Assembly (NCBI GenBank): GCA_000437755.1
Contig: FR900110.1
Coordinates: 7,329 to 25,745 of the forward strand
Direction: 5' to 3'
Source: Roseburia sp. CAG:303
GTDB lineage: Bacteria > Bacillota > Clostridia > Lachnospirales > Lachnospiraceae
DNA: 18,417 nt
Translations under genes and position numbers: made by a program
Shown: positions 8,332 to 15,200 of the stretch, piece by piece
Numbering within the stretch: the first letter of the stretch is position 1
How the letters are laid out: each line of letters starts with the position of its first letter
Notes under the pieces: generated by a model
Seen by the model: the letters and a program-made list of their open reading frames with translations, nothing else
The model's database searches: none
What the model was told of the DNA's origin: nothing

Positions 8332-10080
8332 CTACCATACTGTTTCCATCACACACTCCCCGGTGTCCACATTCCCTTCCGCCGTCACCGTTACTTTCTG
8401 GTTTTCCCCCGGATTTGTAATGACCATCGGTGTCACGATATTATATCTCGCCGCCAGAAGGGCATCCCTGTCAAACTCCAGAAGTTTGTCCCCTGTCCGC
8501 ACCGAATCACCCTGCTGTACCAGTGTCTTAAAATGGATTCCTTTTAATTCAACCGTATTAATTCCCACATGAATCAGGAGTTCCAGTCCTTCCTTCGATC
8601 GCAGTGCAATCATGTGTCCGGTTTCAAACACTGCCAGAACCGTTCCCTGAAAGGGTGCCTTTATCTCCCCATCTTCCGGAAGAACTGCCACACCCGGACC
8701 AAGAACCTGATTTGCAAAAGTTTCGTCCGGTACATCTTTCAGCGGCACTACACCTCCCCGGACCGGACTGGATATCCTGATTTTTTTCGTTTTTTCCCCA
8801 TACAGCAGAAATGACAGGATAAAAGCAGTACAAAAGGCAGTAACCATAGCAATAACATATCCCAGCGGATGTGATTTGATAATCAGGAAACCCGGAACTG
8901 CACTTACTCCGTATGCCCCTGCACCAACCCCCATAATTCCTGCAACTGCCGCTCCACATGCACCTCCGGCACAACCAGCCAGAAAGCAGCGCGGCCACCG
9001 GATATTTACCCCGAACATGGCAGGTTCCGTAATTCCAAGAAATGCTGAAAAGGATGCCGGATATGCAGCTCCTTTCAACTTTCTGTCAGAGGTTTTTATC
9101 CCGACAGCCAGTGCTGCAGCACCCTGTGCAATATTTGCCGAACTGGCGATCGGCATCCAGATATTCAGTCCGTCATCCGAAAGCATCACCACTTCTATCA
9201 TACTGTACATATGATGCACCCCAAGCACAACGGTCGGTGCATAACCCAACCCCAGCAGAAAGCTTCCAACACCAACCGGAATGCATATCATGGTCCTTGC
9301 TGCAAAGAGCAGTCCTTCTTCTATGATGGAAAAAACAGGATCCAGAACAAACCAGGATAATGCTCCGGTCAAAATCAGTGTCGCCAGCGGGGTAATAAAC
9401 AGATCGATGTTTTCCGGAACTATCTTATGGAGTTTCTTCTCAAGCTCCGCCATGAGTTTCACCGCTATAATTACAGTAAAGATATGACTTTCCGTATCTG
9501 CCTGCATAAGAATCAATGCCAGGACAATGCCAAGATAGCTGTTTGTACCGAACATTCCGGAGGCACTAACTGCTATCAGCACCGGAAGATAACTAAATGC
9601 CAGTGCGGTTATGTTCTGCAGCATCTGATAAACTTCCACATTCTTTAGCACCGGCCACAGATTTCCGGCAGTCCCAAGCAGACCATTCATAAGACCTGCT
9701 GCAACGATGGCCGGAATAATCGGAATAAATATATCGCCCAGCAGTTTCATCAAATGCTTCATCCCCTGAATACCAGACATTTTCCTGCGTTTCTGACGGA
9801 TATGAGGCACATCCGTTCCCTTCTTATTTTCATTATCCAGAATCTGCTGCAACTGCACAAATATCTTATTCACACTGCCGCTGCCCAGCACGATATGAAG
9901 CTCCCTGCCCTTATGCATGATTCCCTTTACGGCTTCAAGCTCCTGTATGCTATTCCTGTCACAGTGATTCTCATTTTCCAGTACAATTCTTATTCGCGTT
10001 GCACACGAAAGGATGGAAGCTATATTTTCTTTTCCACCAATATATTGCAAAATCTTTTCCGCTGTCTGTCTTTCGTCCAT
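8332..10080 (-). CDS. PTS sugar transporter EIIBCA, sucrose-type branch of the glucose superfamily
   Basis: Membrane permease that imports a sugar while phosphorylating it. Domains in order: EIIB (about 1-85) with phospho-Cys C26 in ILSCATRIRI; EIIC (about 105-425), mostly hydrophobic, with GVHHMYSMIE (287-296), ANIAQGAAALAV (315-326) and GITEP (349-353) of the sugar-binding region; and EIIA (about 450-575) with the phospho-His H504 in LLIHVGINTVELKG and the relay His H489. The EIIC motifs look closest to sucrose-specific ScrA-type proteins, but no hydrolase or regulator gene lies nearby, so the substrate is left open; trehalose, amino sugars or other glucosides are possible. With its own EIIA it needs only HPr and EI, both encoded alongside. 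AGGAG precedes the ATG. Confidence 0.92.
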   Translation of the reverse strand: MDERQTAEKILQYIGGKENIASILSCATRIRIVLENENHCDRNSIQELEAVKGIMHKGRELHIVLGSGSVNKIFVQLQQILDNENKKGTDVPHIRQKRRKMSGIQGMKHLMKLLGDIFIPIIPAIVAAGLMNGLLGTAGNLWPVLKNVEVYQMLQNITALAFSYLPVLIAVSASGMFGTNSYLGIVLALILMQADTESHIFTVIIAVKLMAELEKKLHKIVPENIDLFITPLATLILTGALSWFVLDPVFSIIEEGLLFAARTMICIPVGVGSFLLGLGYAPTVVLGVHHMYSMIEVVMLSDDGLNIWMPIASSANIAQGAAALAVGIKTSDRKLKGAAYPASFSAFLGITEPAMFGVNIRWPRCFLAGCAGGACGAAVAGIMGVGAGAYGVSAVPGFLIIKSHPLGYVIAMVTAFCTAFILSFLLYGEKTKKIRISSPVRGGVVPLKDVPDETFANQVLGPGVAVLPEDGEIKAPFQGTVLAVFETGHMIALRSKEGLELLIHVGINTVELKGIHFKTLVQQGDSVRTGDKLLEFDRDALLAARYNIVTPMVITNPGENQKVTVTAEGNVDTGECVMETVW

Positions 10081-10106
10081 GTATTTTCTCCTGCTGCCCT
10101 ATGTTC

Positions 10107-10145
10107 AAAAGAGCCGATCCGACATTGCACCGGACCGGCTCTTTT
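10107..10145 (-). terminator. Intra-operon hairpin between ptsH and the EIIBCA gene
   Basis: A 10-bp stem (AAAAGAGCCG at 10107-10116 with CGGCTCTTTT at 10136-10145) continues, after one A-C mismatch, with four more pairs. The loop is 9 nt. On the minus strand the stem ends in TTTT, which then runs into GAAC, so the U-tract is short. This looks like a partial (attenuating) terminator or a 3' end-protecting stem that could keep ptsH mRNA more abundant than the downstream permease and EI messages. Confidence 0.6.
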
Positions 10146-10164
10146 CCACTCTCAGGCTTCTTTC

Positions 10165-10422
10165 TTACAGTCTGCTTTCAAAAAATTCCTTTAACTTTTC
10201 TTCTGCTTCCTCTTCCTTTGCACCTTCGATTGTAACATTTATTTTTGTGCCCATTTTTATTCCCATTCCCATGACAAGCATAAGCTGTGACGCATCCACA
10301 CTCTTTCCATTTGCCGTAATAATTACATCCGTCATGGATTCTTTTACTAATTTTGCCAGGACAGCTGCTGGCCTGGCATGCATTCCTACCGGGTCTTTAA
10401 TCACATAATCAAAACTTTTCAT
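10165..10422 (-). CDS. ptsH: HPr phosphocarrier protein (lacks the usual Ser46)
   Basis: Small cytosolic protein (85 residues) that carries phosphate from enzyme I to EIIA domains. The active-site His is H15 in VGMHARPAA (12-20). Aligned without gaps to B. subtilis HPr, residue 46, the Ser phosphorylated by HPr kinase for CcpA-mediated catabolite control, is Gln (Q46), while S45 occupies the neighbouring Lys position. The downstream helix MGMGIKMG is otherwise HPr-like. It precedes EIIBCA by 84 bp, with the hairpin described separately between them, and follows the L,D-transpeptidase gene by 45 bp. The ribosome site is AAAGGAAG. I see no clear promoter directly upstream, so readthrough from the transpeptidase gene is possible. 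Confidence 0.93.
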   Translation of the reverse strand: MKSFDYVIKDPVGMHARPAAVLAKLVKESMTDVIITANGKSVDASQLMLVMGMGIKMGTKINVTIEGAKEEEAEEKLKEFFESRL

Positions 10423-10467
10423 ATTTTCTTCCTTTCCGGGCAGTTATGCCCTGACAATGGATTTGAC

Positions 10468-12081
10468 TTAACCTGCTTCATAGGCAAGCAAATCCGAATA
10501 ATTAGTCACTTTTGCCTTTGCTGCGGAACTAAGCTGCTTATATAACATACGGGCATTTGCTGCCTGTTTTGCCGGTTTTGATGAGGTTGCAATCTCATTA
10601 ATAGCATCGATAACAGACTGTGCCTTTTCCTCATCAGACTGTGGTGTAATGGAGCTTGATTCCGTTCCCGGAAGCTCGTAACAGATAACCGCCATTCCCT
10701 TTTCCACATAATTAAACATTTCTTTTGCTACATTATATGACAGATTAACACATCCGTGAGAACCAATGCTCTGGTACAGATTACTTCCAAGCTGGCTCTG
10801 CCATGTTGCATCATGCAGACCGATATCTTCATTAAACGGCATCCAGTAAGATACCATGGTTTCATATGTATCACCACGCAGAATCGCATATTTCTGGGTA
10901 TAAGTTACTGCATAAGTTCCCGGCGGTGTCTCATGTCCATATGGTTTTCCTGATACAAAATCCGACTCCAGAATAAGCTGTCCGTTGGAATACAGGAACA
11001 GATGCTGTGCGGTCAGATTGATCTCAACATAGCTGTTTCCATAGTCAACATCACCATAAGCTGCTGCTTCCTGACTGTAAACAGGTGTTCTGTCTCCACT
11101 TTCGCCAGCTTCTATCATTGCCGTCAGACCGGCTACCTCTTCTTCCTTATTCATCCACCAGCCATAGTCTCCGCCTTCAATGGTTACTTCCTGTCCGTAG
11201 CTGGTCATGAACTTTCTCGTTCCAAATATAGTATCATGATGTCTTCTTAAATAAGCTACATAGTCACTGACTTTATCCGCATCCAGTGAAACTGTATTAT
11301 TCTCATAATCAATATTCAGCCATCCGCAGATATCCTGACCGGTCAGTTCTTCCACTTCCGTTCCGAATGTGTATTTGATATTCACACCTGCATACTGGTT
11401 CAGCTTATGATAAAATGTCTTAAGCTGTTCTGTCTCAGAGGTAATCTCCGGCTTCTCATAGCAGCCGTCAAGACTTACTTCCTCATCCAGTTTCATAAGT
11501 GCCTGTGTCATCTTCTCTTCCGCTTTCTTACGGTCAAGTGTATTTCCTTCCACTTCTTTTACCATCTCAAAGCTGTTCTTTTCCTCATTGTAACCGCTTA
11601 CATAGGCATTCTCCGGCTTTACGGCGAAATCATCGGAAAAGCATTGCATCTTATCCAGGGCTTCTTTCCACAGCTTCTCATCATATGTGGTAAGTTCATC
11701 CACCGTATGCTCTTTTCCCTTTCCGTTTATCCATTTTCCACCCTGCTGGCTGTCCAGAATATCCTGCAGCTCTCCATCCTGAATCAGGCTTAATCCCACC
11801 TGTTCACCGGTAAGTTTCTCACTTGTCTCTTTCCCGTCCGATGTTCTCTCCCGCACCGTCAGTGTATACTCCTTTATTTTCGTTTCTAACTCCTCCACAC
11901 TTAATTTAGATACGTCAATTCCGTTTATTACCGTACCATTCAGAAAATGGCTTCCGTAATAATTCTCACCTAAAAAAAATGCGGCAAAAGCTGCTGCCAG
12001 GATTACAACCACTGCTATCACAACAGCCAGTATGATAATCTTTTTCTTCTTTCCCGGCTTTTTAACTGCTTCTGTATCCAT
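10468..12081 (-). CDS. Membrane-anchored L,D-transpeptidase (YkuD domain with peptidoglycan-binding repeats)
   Basis: Cell-wall enzyme that forms 3-3 peptidoglycan cross-links or links proteins to the wall, acting outside the membrane. It has a Lys-rich cytosolic tail (5-14), one membrane segment (about 15-37), an extracellular region (about 50-340) that looks like two PG_binding_4-type repeats, and a YkuD catalytic domain (about 350-470) with H423 (GLHDA) and the signature SHGCVN (441-446) with nucleophile C444. A roughly 60-residue Ala/Ser/Lys-rich helical tail (478-537) follows. ATG at 12081 is preferred over ATG at 12093 because GGAGG (12087-12091) lies inside that four-residue extension and 5 nt before 12081. 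It has its own promoter, divergent from the tRNA-Pro. Confidence 0.93.
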   Translation of the reverse strand: MDTEAVKKPGKKKKIIILAVVIAVVVILAAAFAAFFLGENYYGSHFLNGTVINGIDVSKLSVEELETKIKEYTLTVRERTSDGKETSEKLTGEQVGLSLIQDGELQDILDSQQGGKWINGKGKEHTVDELTTYDEKLWKEALDKMQCFSDDFAVKPENAYVSGYNEEKNSFEMVKEVEGNTLDRKKAEEKMTQALMKLDEEVSLDGCYEKPEITSETEQLKTFYHKLNQYAGVNIKYTFGTEVEELTGQDICGWLNIDYENNTVSLDADKVSDYVAYLRRHHDTIFGTRKFMTSYGQEVTIEGGDYGWWMNKEEEVAGLTAMIEAGESGDRTPVYSQEAAAYGDVDYGNSYVEINLTAQHLFLYSNGQLILESDFVSGKPYGHETPPGTYAVTYTQKYAILRGDTYETMVSYWMPFNEDIGLHDATWQSQLGSNLYQSIGSHGCVNLSYNVAKEMFNYVEKGMAVICYELPGTESSSITPQSDEEKAQSVIDAINEIATSSKPAKQAANARMLYKQLSSAAKAKVTNYSDLLAYEAG

Positions 12082-12130
12082 TTTAACCTCCATTATTCTA
12101 TCTTATGAATCATTAAATTGTATTCTATAT

Positions 12131-12160
12131 ATTATATAACATATTTGTCGAAAAAAGCAA
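12131..12160 (-). promoter_or_regulatory. Promoter of the L,D-transpeptidase gene
   Basis: On the minus strand -35 TTGCTT (12160-12155) and -10 TATAAT (12136-12131) are 18 bp apart, about 50 bp upstream of the start codon. The whole region is AT-rich, so alternative -10 choices exist. Confidence 0.5.
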
Positions 12161-12184
12161 TAGATACTTTTTTTATTTTTAGTA

Positions 12185-12212
12185 TTGACATTTCCGTTTT
12201 TTGTGCTATAAT
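12185..12212 (+). promoter_or_regulatory. Strong promoter of tRNA-Pro
   Basis: A perfect consensus -35 TTGACA (12185-12190) and perfect -10 TATAAT (12207-12212), 16-bp spacer, with an extended -10 TG at 12204-12205. Transcription should start near 12219, about 25 nt before the mature tRNA. Confidence 0.85.
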
Positions 12213-12243
12213 TTATCGAGGATTGATACTGAATCAAATCTTT

Positions 12244-12317
12244 CGGGGCGTAGCACAGCTTGGTAGTGCGCTGCGTTCGGGACGCAGAGGTCGCAAGTTC
12301 AAATCTTGTCGCCCCGA
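12244..12317 (+). tRNA. tRNA-Pro, anticodon CGG
   Basis: A full cloverleaf of 74 nt without an encoded CCA. The acceptor CGGGGCG (12244-12250) pairs with CGCCCCG (12310-12316), followed by discriminator A12317. The D-stem is GCAC/GTGC, the anticodon stem CTGCG/CGCAG with loop TTCGGGA, and the T-stem GCAAG/CTTGT with loop TTCAAAT (one G-U pair). The anticodon at 12278-12280 reads CGG, decoding CCG proline codons. It is a single-gene unit with its own promoter and terminator. Confidence 0.95.
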
Positions 12318-12345
12318 TTTATCATTTTGTTTTTCACAAAATTTA

Positions 12346-12380
12346 CCTCCTGTTATTTTAACAGGAGGCTCTTTCTTTTT
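12346..12380 (+). terminator. Terminator of the tRNA-Pro transcript
   Basis: A perfect 10-bp stem CCTCCTGTTA / TAACAGGAGG (12346-12355 with 12359-12368) with a 3-nt loop, followed by a T-rich tract to 12380. Confidence 0.85.
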
Positions 12381-12428
12381 ACAGTATTTTGATCTATTTA
12401 TTTACAGGGTTTTTCTAACATCCGAATC

Positions 12429-12467
12429 AAAAAAACAGGAGGCAGATATTTTCCGCTTCCTGTTTTT
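12429..12467 (-). terminator. Terminator of the Dlt-like operon
   Basis: On the minus strand the stem AAAAACAGGA / TCCTGTTTTT with two further GC pairs past one mismatch ends in a T-run of seven. It begins 2 nt after the stop codon of the SGNH gene, so termination follows translation very closely. Confidence 0.82.
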
Positions 12468-12469
12468 CT

Positions 12470-13405
12470 CTAATCCAGCAGACCACAGTTCTCATACCAG
12501 TGAGCGTAGGAACTGTCCCCTCTGTGATCCATAAGTTTCCAGTTTTCTTCCAGCCACTCACCCATATACTGTGTTACTTTTTTTGCTCCGGCAAAGTTCA
12601 GATGATCTCCGCCGTCTTTGGTATCCGTTGTCCAGTCAATTCCCAGGCCGTCCTCGAGATTCAAGTCCAGATAACGCACTCCATTCTTTTCCGCCCATGC
12701 CGTAACACCGTTATGCTTTTCATAATTCCAGCATTTTGCGGAAGGTGCACTGACGAGTACCAGTTCTGCATTCTTTTCCTTACACAGTGTATTGATTTTT
12801 TCCAGATATTCTGCTGCAAGCTCCGGAACTTCTTTTACTGCATCTGTTTCGTTCATATATTCGCCGCCAAGGTAAGGCTTCACGGTTTTTCTCTTACGGA
12901 AACCTTTTAACTGACCCTCACTGCTTTCACTGTCACCCCCGCTCAGATAAGTTTTCCATCTGGAATGATACTGGAATACCCGCAGGTATCTAGACAATCC
13001 TGCCATGACCTTATCGTCTGTTTCTTTTGCAATCCCGGCAAAGCGATACAGGCAGTTTGTTTCCAGCACAACCACCTCGGGAGACTGCGTCTCAAAAGTT
13101 TCCTGCAGCAGTGCATAGGTATCGCAGAGTCTCTGCGCGGACGTTCCACATACAAACGAAGTAAAGCCATATTCCGTCCATATTTGCAATGGCGAAAATG
13201 CAGAATAGGATTCACTGTCACCCGCAAAAATAACATCTATGGTATCTTCCGGTTCTTCTTTAAGTGACCGCTGTTTTTCATCCACAGCGATCGCATTATA
13301 GATTTCCCGCTTTGGTGCAAATATTGCTGAAAATACTACCATCAAAATGAGCAATCCTGTTAAAAAACCGATACTTCGTACTACTTTTGTACTTATTCTG
13401 ATCAT
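12470..13405 (-). CDS. Membrane-anchored SGNH-type protein in the DltD position of a Dlt-like operon
   Basis: 311 residues with one N-terminal membrane segment (about 11-30); the rest is probably extracellular. GDS at 62-64, in the stretch DVIFAGDSESYSAF, supplies the candidate nucleophile Ser64. The block DHLNFAGAKK near 267-276, with H268 and nearby Asp264/Asp267, resembles the C-terminal Asp-His part of the SGNH triad. Such proteins work with MBOAT acyltransferases, as DltD with DltB or AlgJ/AlgX with AlgI, handing an acyl group to an envelope polymer. It is shorter than usual DltD (about 400) and shows no clear DltD-specific signature to me, so function is inferred from context. AGGAGG precedes the ATG, 14 bp after the MBOAT stop. 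Last gene of the operon. Confidence 0.8.
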   Translation of the reverse strand: MIRISTKVVRSIGFLTGLLILMVVFSAIFAPKREIYNAIAVDEKQRSLKEEPEDTIDVIFAGDSESYSAFSPLQIWTEYGFTSFVCGTSAQRLCDTYALLQETFETQSPEVVVLETNCLYRFAGIAKETDDKVMAGLSRYLRVFQYHSRWKTYLSGGDSESSEGQLKGFRKRKTVKPYLGGEYMNETDAVKEVPELAAEYLEKINTLCKEKNAELVLVSAPSAKCWNYEKHNGVTAWAEKNGVRYLDLNLEDGLGIDWTTDTKDGGDHLNFAGAKKVTQYMGEWLEENWKLMDHRGDSSYAHWYENCGLLD

Positions 13406-13419
13406 CTTTTCCCCTCCTG

Positions 13420-14967
13420 TTAATATCCTGCATAAATCATATCAACAACAGTATATCCTGCTCCATATGCTCCAAAAATAATTACAATAAATATGGCTGC
13501 ATACCAGAATACCCATCTCGCCGGAAGTGCCCAGCCCGATATCGCCTTCCGAATCTGAATATTCTTTTCATGCAGAATATCCACTACCAGCACGATTAGG
13601 ATTCCAATCAGTGCCACTGCGGCATCATAATAATCCATTCCAAGGCTGTAAATATGGTCACCCAGCTCTGTTATGTGAAAGTTTGTAAGTATCCTTCCCA
13701 GCATGGCAAATCCTGTGCCCACTGTTTCCGCCCGGAAAAACATCTCTCCGAGATTGACAATAACCAGAAGTTTTATCAGACGAAAAATACGGTAACCTTT
13801 TCCTTCCCGGTTAATCTTTAACTTTGCTGTAAGTTTTGTGACCGGTTCTTCCAGAATATTTTCCAGAAAAATCAGTGCAAAATAATACATTCCGTAAAAA
13901 ATATAAGTCCAATGCGGTCCATGCCACAATCCGTTACAGGACCATACACAGAACAATGCCGCAAATGGTGCTACAAATTTGCTGACTCCCCTTCCAAACC
14001 TATTCTTTACTTTCTTCGCAAAATTCTTTACCGGTTTTGCAAGGGAAACCGGATAAAATATGTAATCCTTAAACCAGGTACCCAGTGTAATATGCCATCT
14101 GTGCCAGAAATCTGACGCATCTTTTGCAAAAAACGGCTGTCGGAAATTCTCCGGCAGGGTTACACCGAAAATCTGTCCGGATCCCATTATAATATCCATG
14201 CATCCTGAAAATTCCATATAGAGCTGTATCGTAAAACAGACTGCCCCGAAAAGCACAATCGAACCATCATAGGTATCGTAATGCTTAAATACTTCTATGA
14301 CTACCGGTGCAACCCGGTCTGCAATTACAATCTTTTTCAACAATCCATATACGATTCTCTGATATCCAAATTTAATATTTTCAAATTCAATTCTTTTTCC
14401 TGACCAGAGTGCCTCTGCTGTTTCAGAGAATCTGCTGATCGGACCTTCCATAATCTGTGGAAAGAAACTAAGATATAATGCTATTTTTACAATATTTTTT
14501 TCTGCCGGAATTGTCCCCCGGTAGACATCCGTCATATAGGAGATGGTCTGGAGTGTATAATAGGAAATTCCTATTGGAACCATAAAGTCAATCTTTTTAT
14601 ACTCCCAGCCCAGCGACAGCATATTGGATAAGGCAGAAAGATTCTCACCAAAGAAATTAAAATATTTCAATATAATAAGAATCGTAAGATTCACAAGAAT
14701 ACCAAAGGCGAGAACCTTCCGTTTCCTTTTCGTTACCTGCTTTGCAGACCCGCCGGCCTGTGCTGCTGTTTCCAGCCACAGACCGATATAATGAGTCATA
14801 ATTGTTGCAAAGAGCAGATACAGAATCAGTTTTCCGCTAATCATCCAAAAAAACACATAATCTGCTGCCAGAAGAATCATCCACCTAAATTTCTGCGGGG
14901 TAATCTGGTATATCAGAATAACCACCGGTAAAAATATTGCAAAATATGCAAGCAGGTGATAAGACAT
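13420..14967 (-). CDS. MBOAT family acyltransferase (DltB/AlgI-like)
   Basis: Polytopic membrane O-acyltransferase of 515 residues with roughly ten or more hydrophobic segments. The MBOAT core shows PIGISYYTLQTISY (131-144), QIMEGPISRF (171-180), DFWHRWHITLG (286-296) with H289 and H292, and SCNGLWHGPHW (343-353) with the catalytic-type H349. In DltB-like enzymes this protein takes the acyl group from a carrier protein on the cytosolic side and moves it across the membrane to an acceptor. Here the carrier gene lies 1 nt upstream (TAAGATG junction), which favours carrier-dependent action over a plain polysaccharide O-acetyltransferase. The ribosome site AAGGGAG is inside the end of the carrier gene, so translation is probably coupled. 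Confidence 0.92.
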   Translation of the reverse strand: MSYHLLAYFAIFLPVVILIYQITPQKFRWMILLAADYVFFWMISGKLILYLLFATIMTHYIGLWLETAAQAGGSAKQVTKRKRKVLAFGILVNLTILIILKYFNFFGENLSALSNMLSLGWEYKKIDFMVPIGISYYTLQTISYMTDVYRGTIPAEKNIVKIALYLSFFPQIMEGPISRFSETAEALWSGKRIEFENIKFGYQRIVYGLLKKIVIADRVAPVVIEVFKHYDTYDGSIVLFGAVCFTIQLYMEFSGCMDIIMGSGQIFGVTLPENFRQPFFAKDASDFWHRWHITLGTWFKDYIFYPVSLAKPVKNFAKKVKNRFGRGVSKFVAPFAALFCVWSCNGLWHGPHWTYIFYGMYYFALIFLENILEEPVTKLTAKLKINREGKGYRIFRLIKLLVIVNLGEMFFRAETVGTGFAMLGRILTNFHITELGDHIYSLGMDYYDAAVALIGILIVLVVDILHEKNIQIRKAISGWALPARWVFWYAAIFIVIIFGAYGAGYTVVDMIYAGY

Positions 14968-14968
14968 C

Positions 14969-15199
14969 TTACTGTTCTCCCTTCAGTCGGTTGATCATAG
15001 CCATCAGTCTTTCTGCGGAATTGAAGTTATCCGGAACTAACTCTGCCGGAGATACCTCTACGTCAAATGCATCTTCAATCTCAGATACCAATGACAGAAT
15101 TCCAAAAGAATCCAGAATATGATCGTCAATCAGGGTTGTGCATGTGTGATAATCAACACCCGGCTGAATATCTTCCAAGATTTCAATAAGTTCTTCCAT
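14969..15199 (-). CDS. Acyl carrier protein (phosphopantetheine-binding, DltC-like)
   Basis: A 76-residue acidic four-helix carrier. The attachment site is S31 in LDSFGILSLVSEIEDAF (29-45); the usual carrier motif is DSL or DSM, so DSF is a mild variant. It would carry the activated acyl or aminoacyl group as a thioester from the adenylating enzyme to the MBOAT protein, in the manner of DltC. It sits 1 nt after the PLP decarboxylase stop (TAAAATG junction), with GGAGG in the end of that gene, and 1 nt before the MBOAT gene. Its position among adenylation, decarboxylase and MBOAT genes argues against a fatty-acid ACP. Whether the decarboxylase acts on a carrier-bound substrate cannot be told from sequence. 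Confidence 0.92.
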   Translation of the reverse strand: MEELIEILEDIQPGVDYHTCTTLIDDHILDSFGILSLVSEIEDAFDVEVSPAELVPDNFNSAERLMAMINRLKGEQ

Positions 15200-15200
15200 T

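Noticed and set aside
10438..10451. GGGCA/TGCCC inverted repeat between the transpeptidase and ptsH as a terminator
   Set aside because: It has only five pairs and no T-run on the minus strand.
12082..12093. Earlier ATG at 12093 for the L,D-transpeptidase
   Set aside because: It has no ribosome site of its own; GGAGG falls inside the extra codons and serves the ATG at 12081.
12244..12317. tRNA-Pro as an attachment site of an integrated element
   Set aside because: No integrase, no repeat of the tRNA 3' end and no phage or element genes are visible nearby.
12118..12534. A 138-codon + strand reading frame across the tRNA-Pro region
   Set aside because: It runs through a well-formed tRNA, its terminator and a second terminator, and has no ribosome site or family features.
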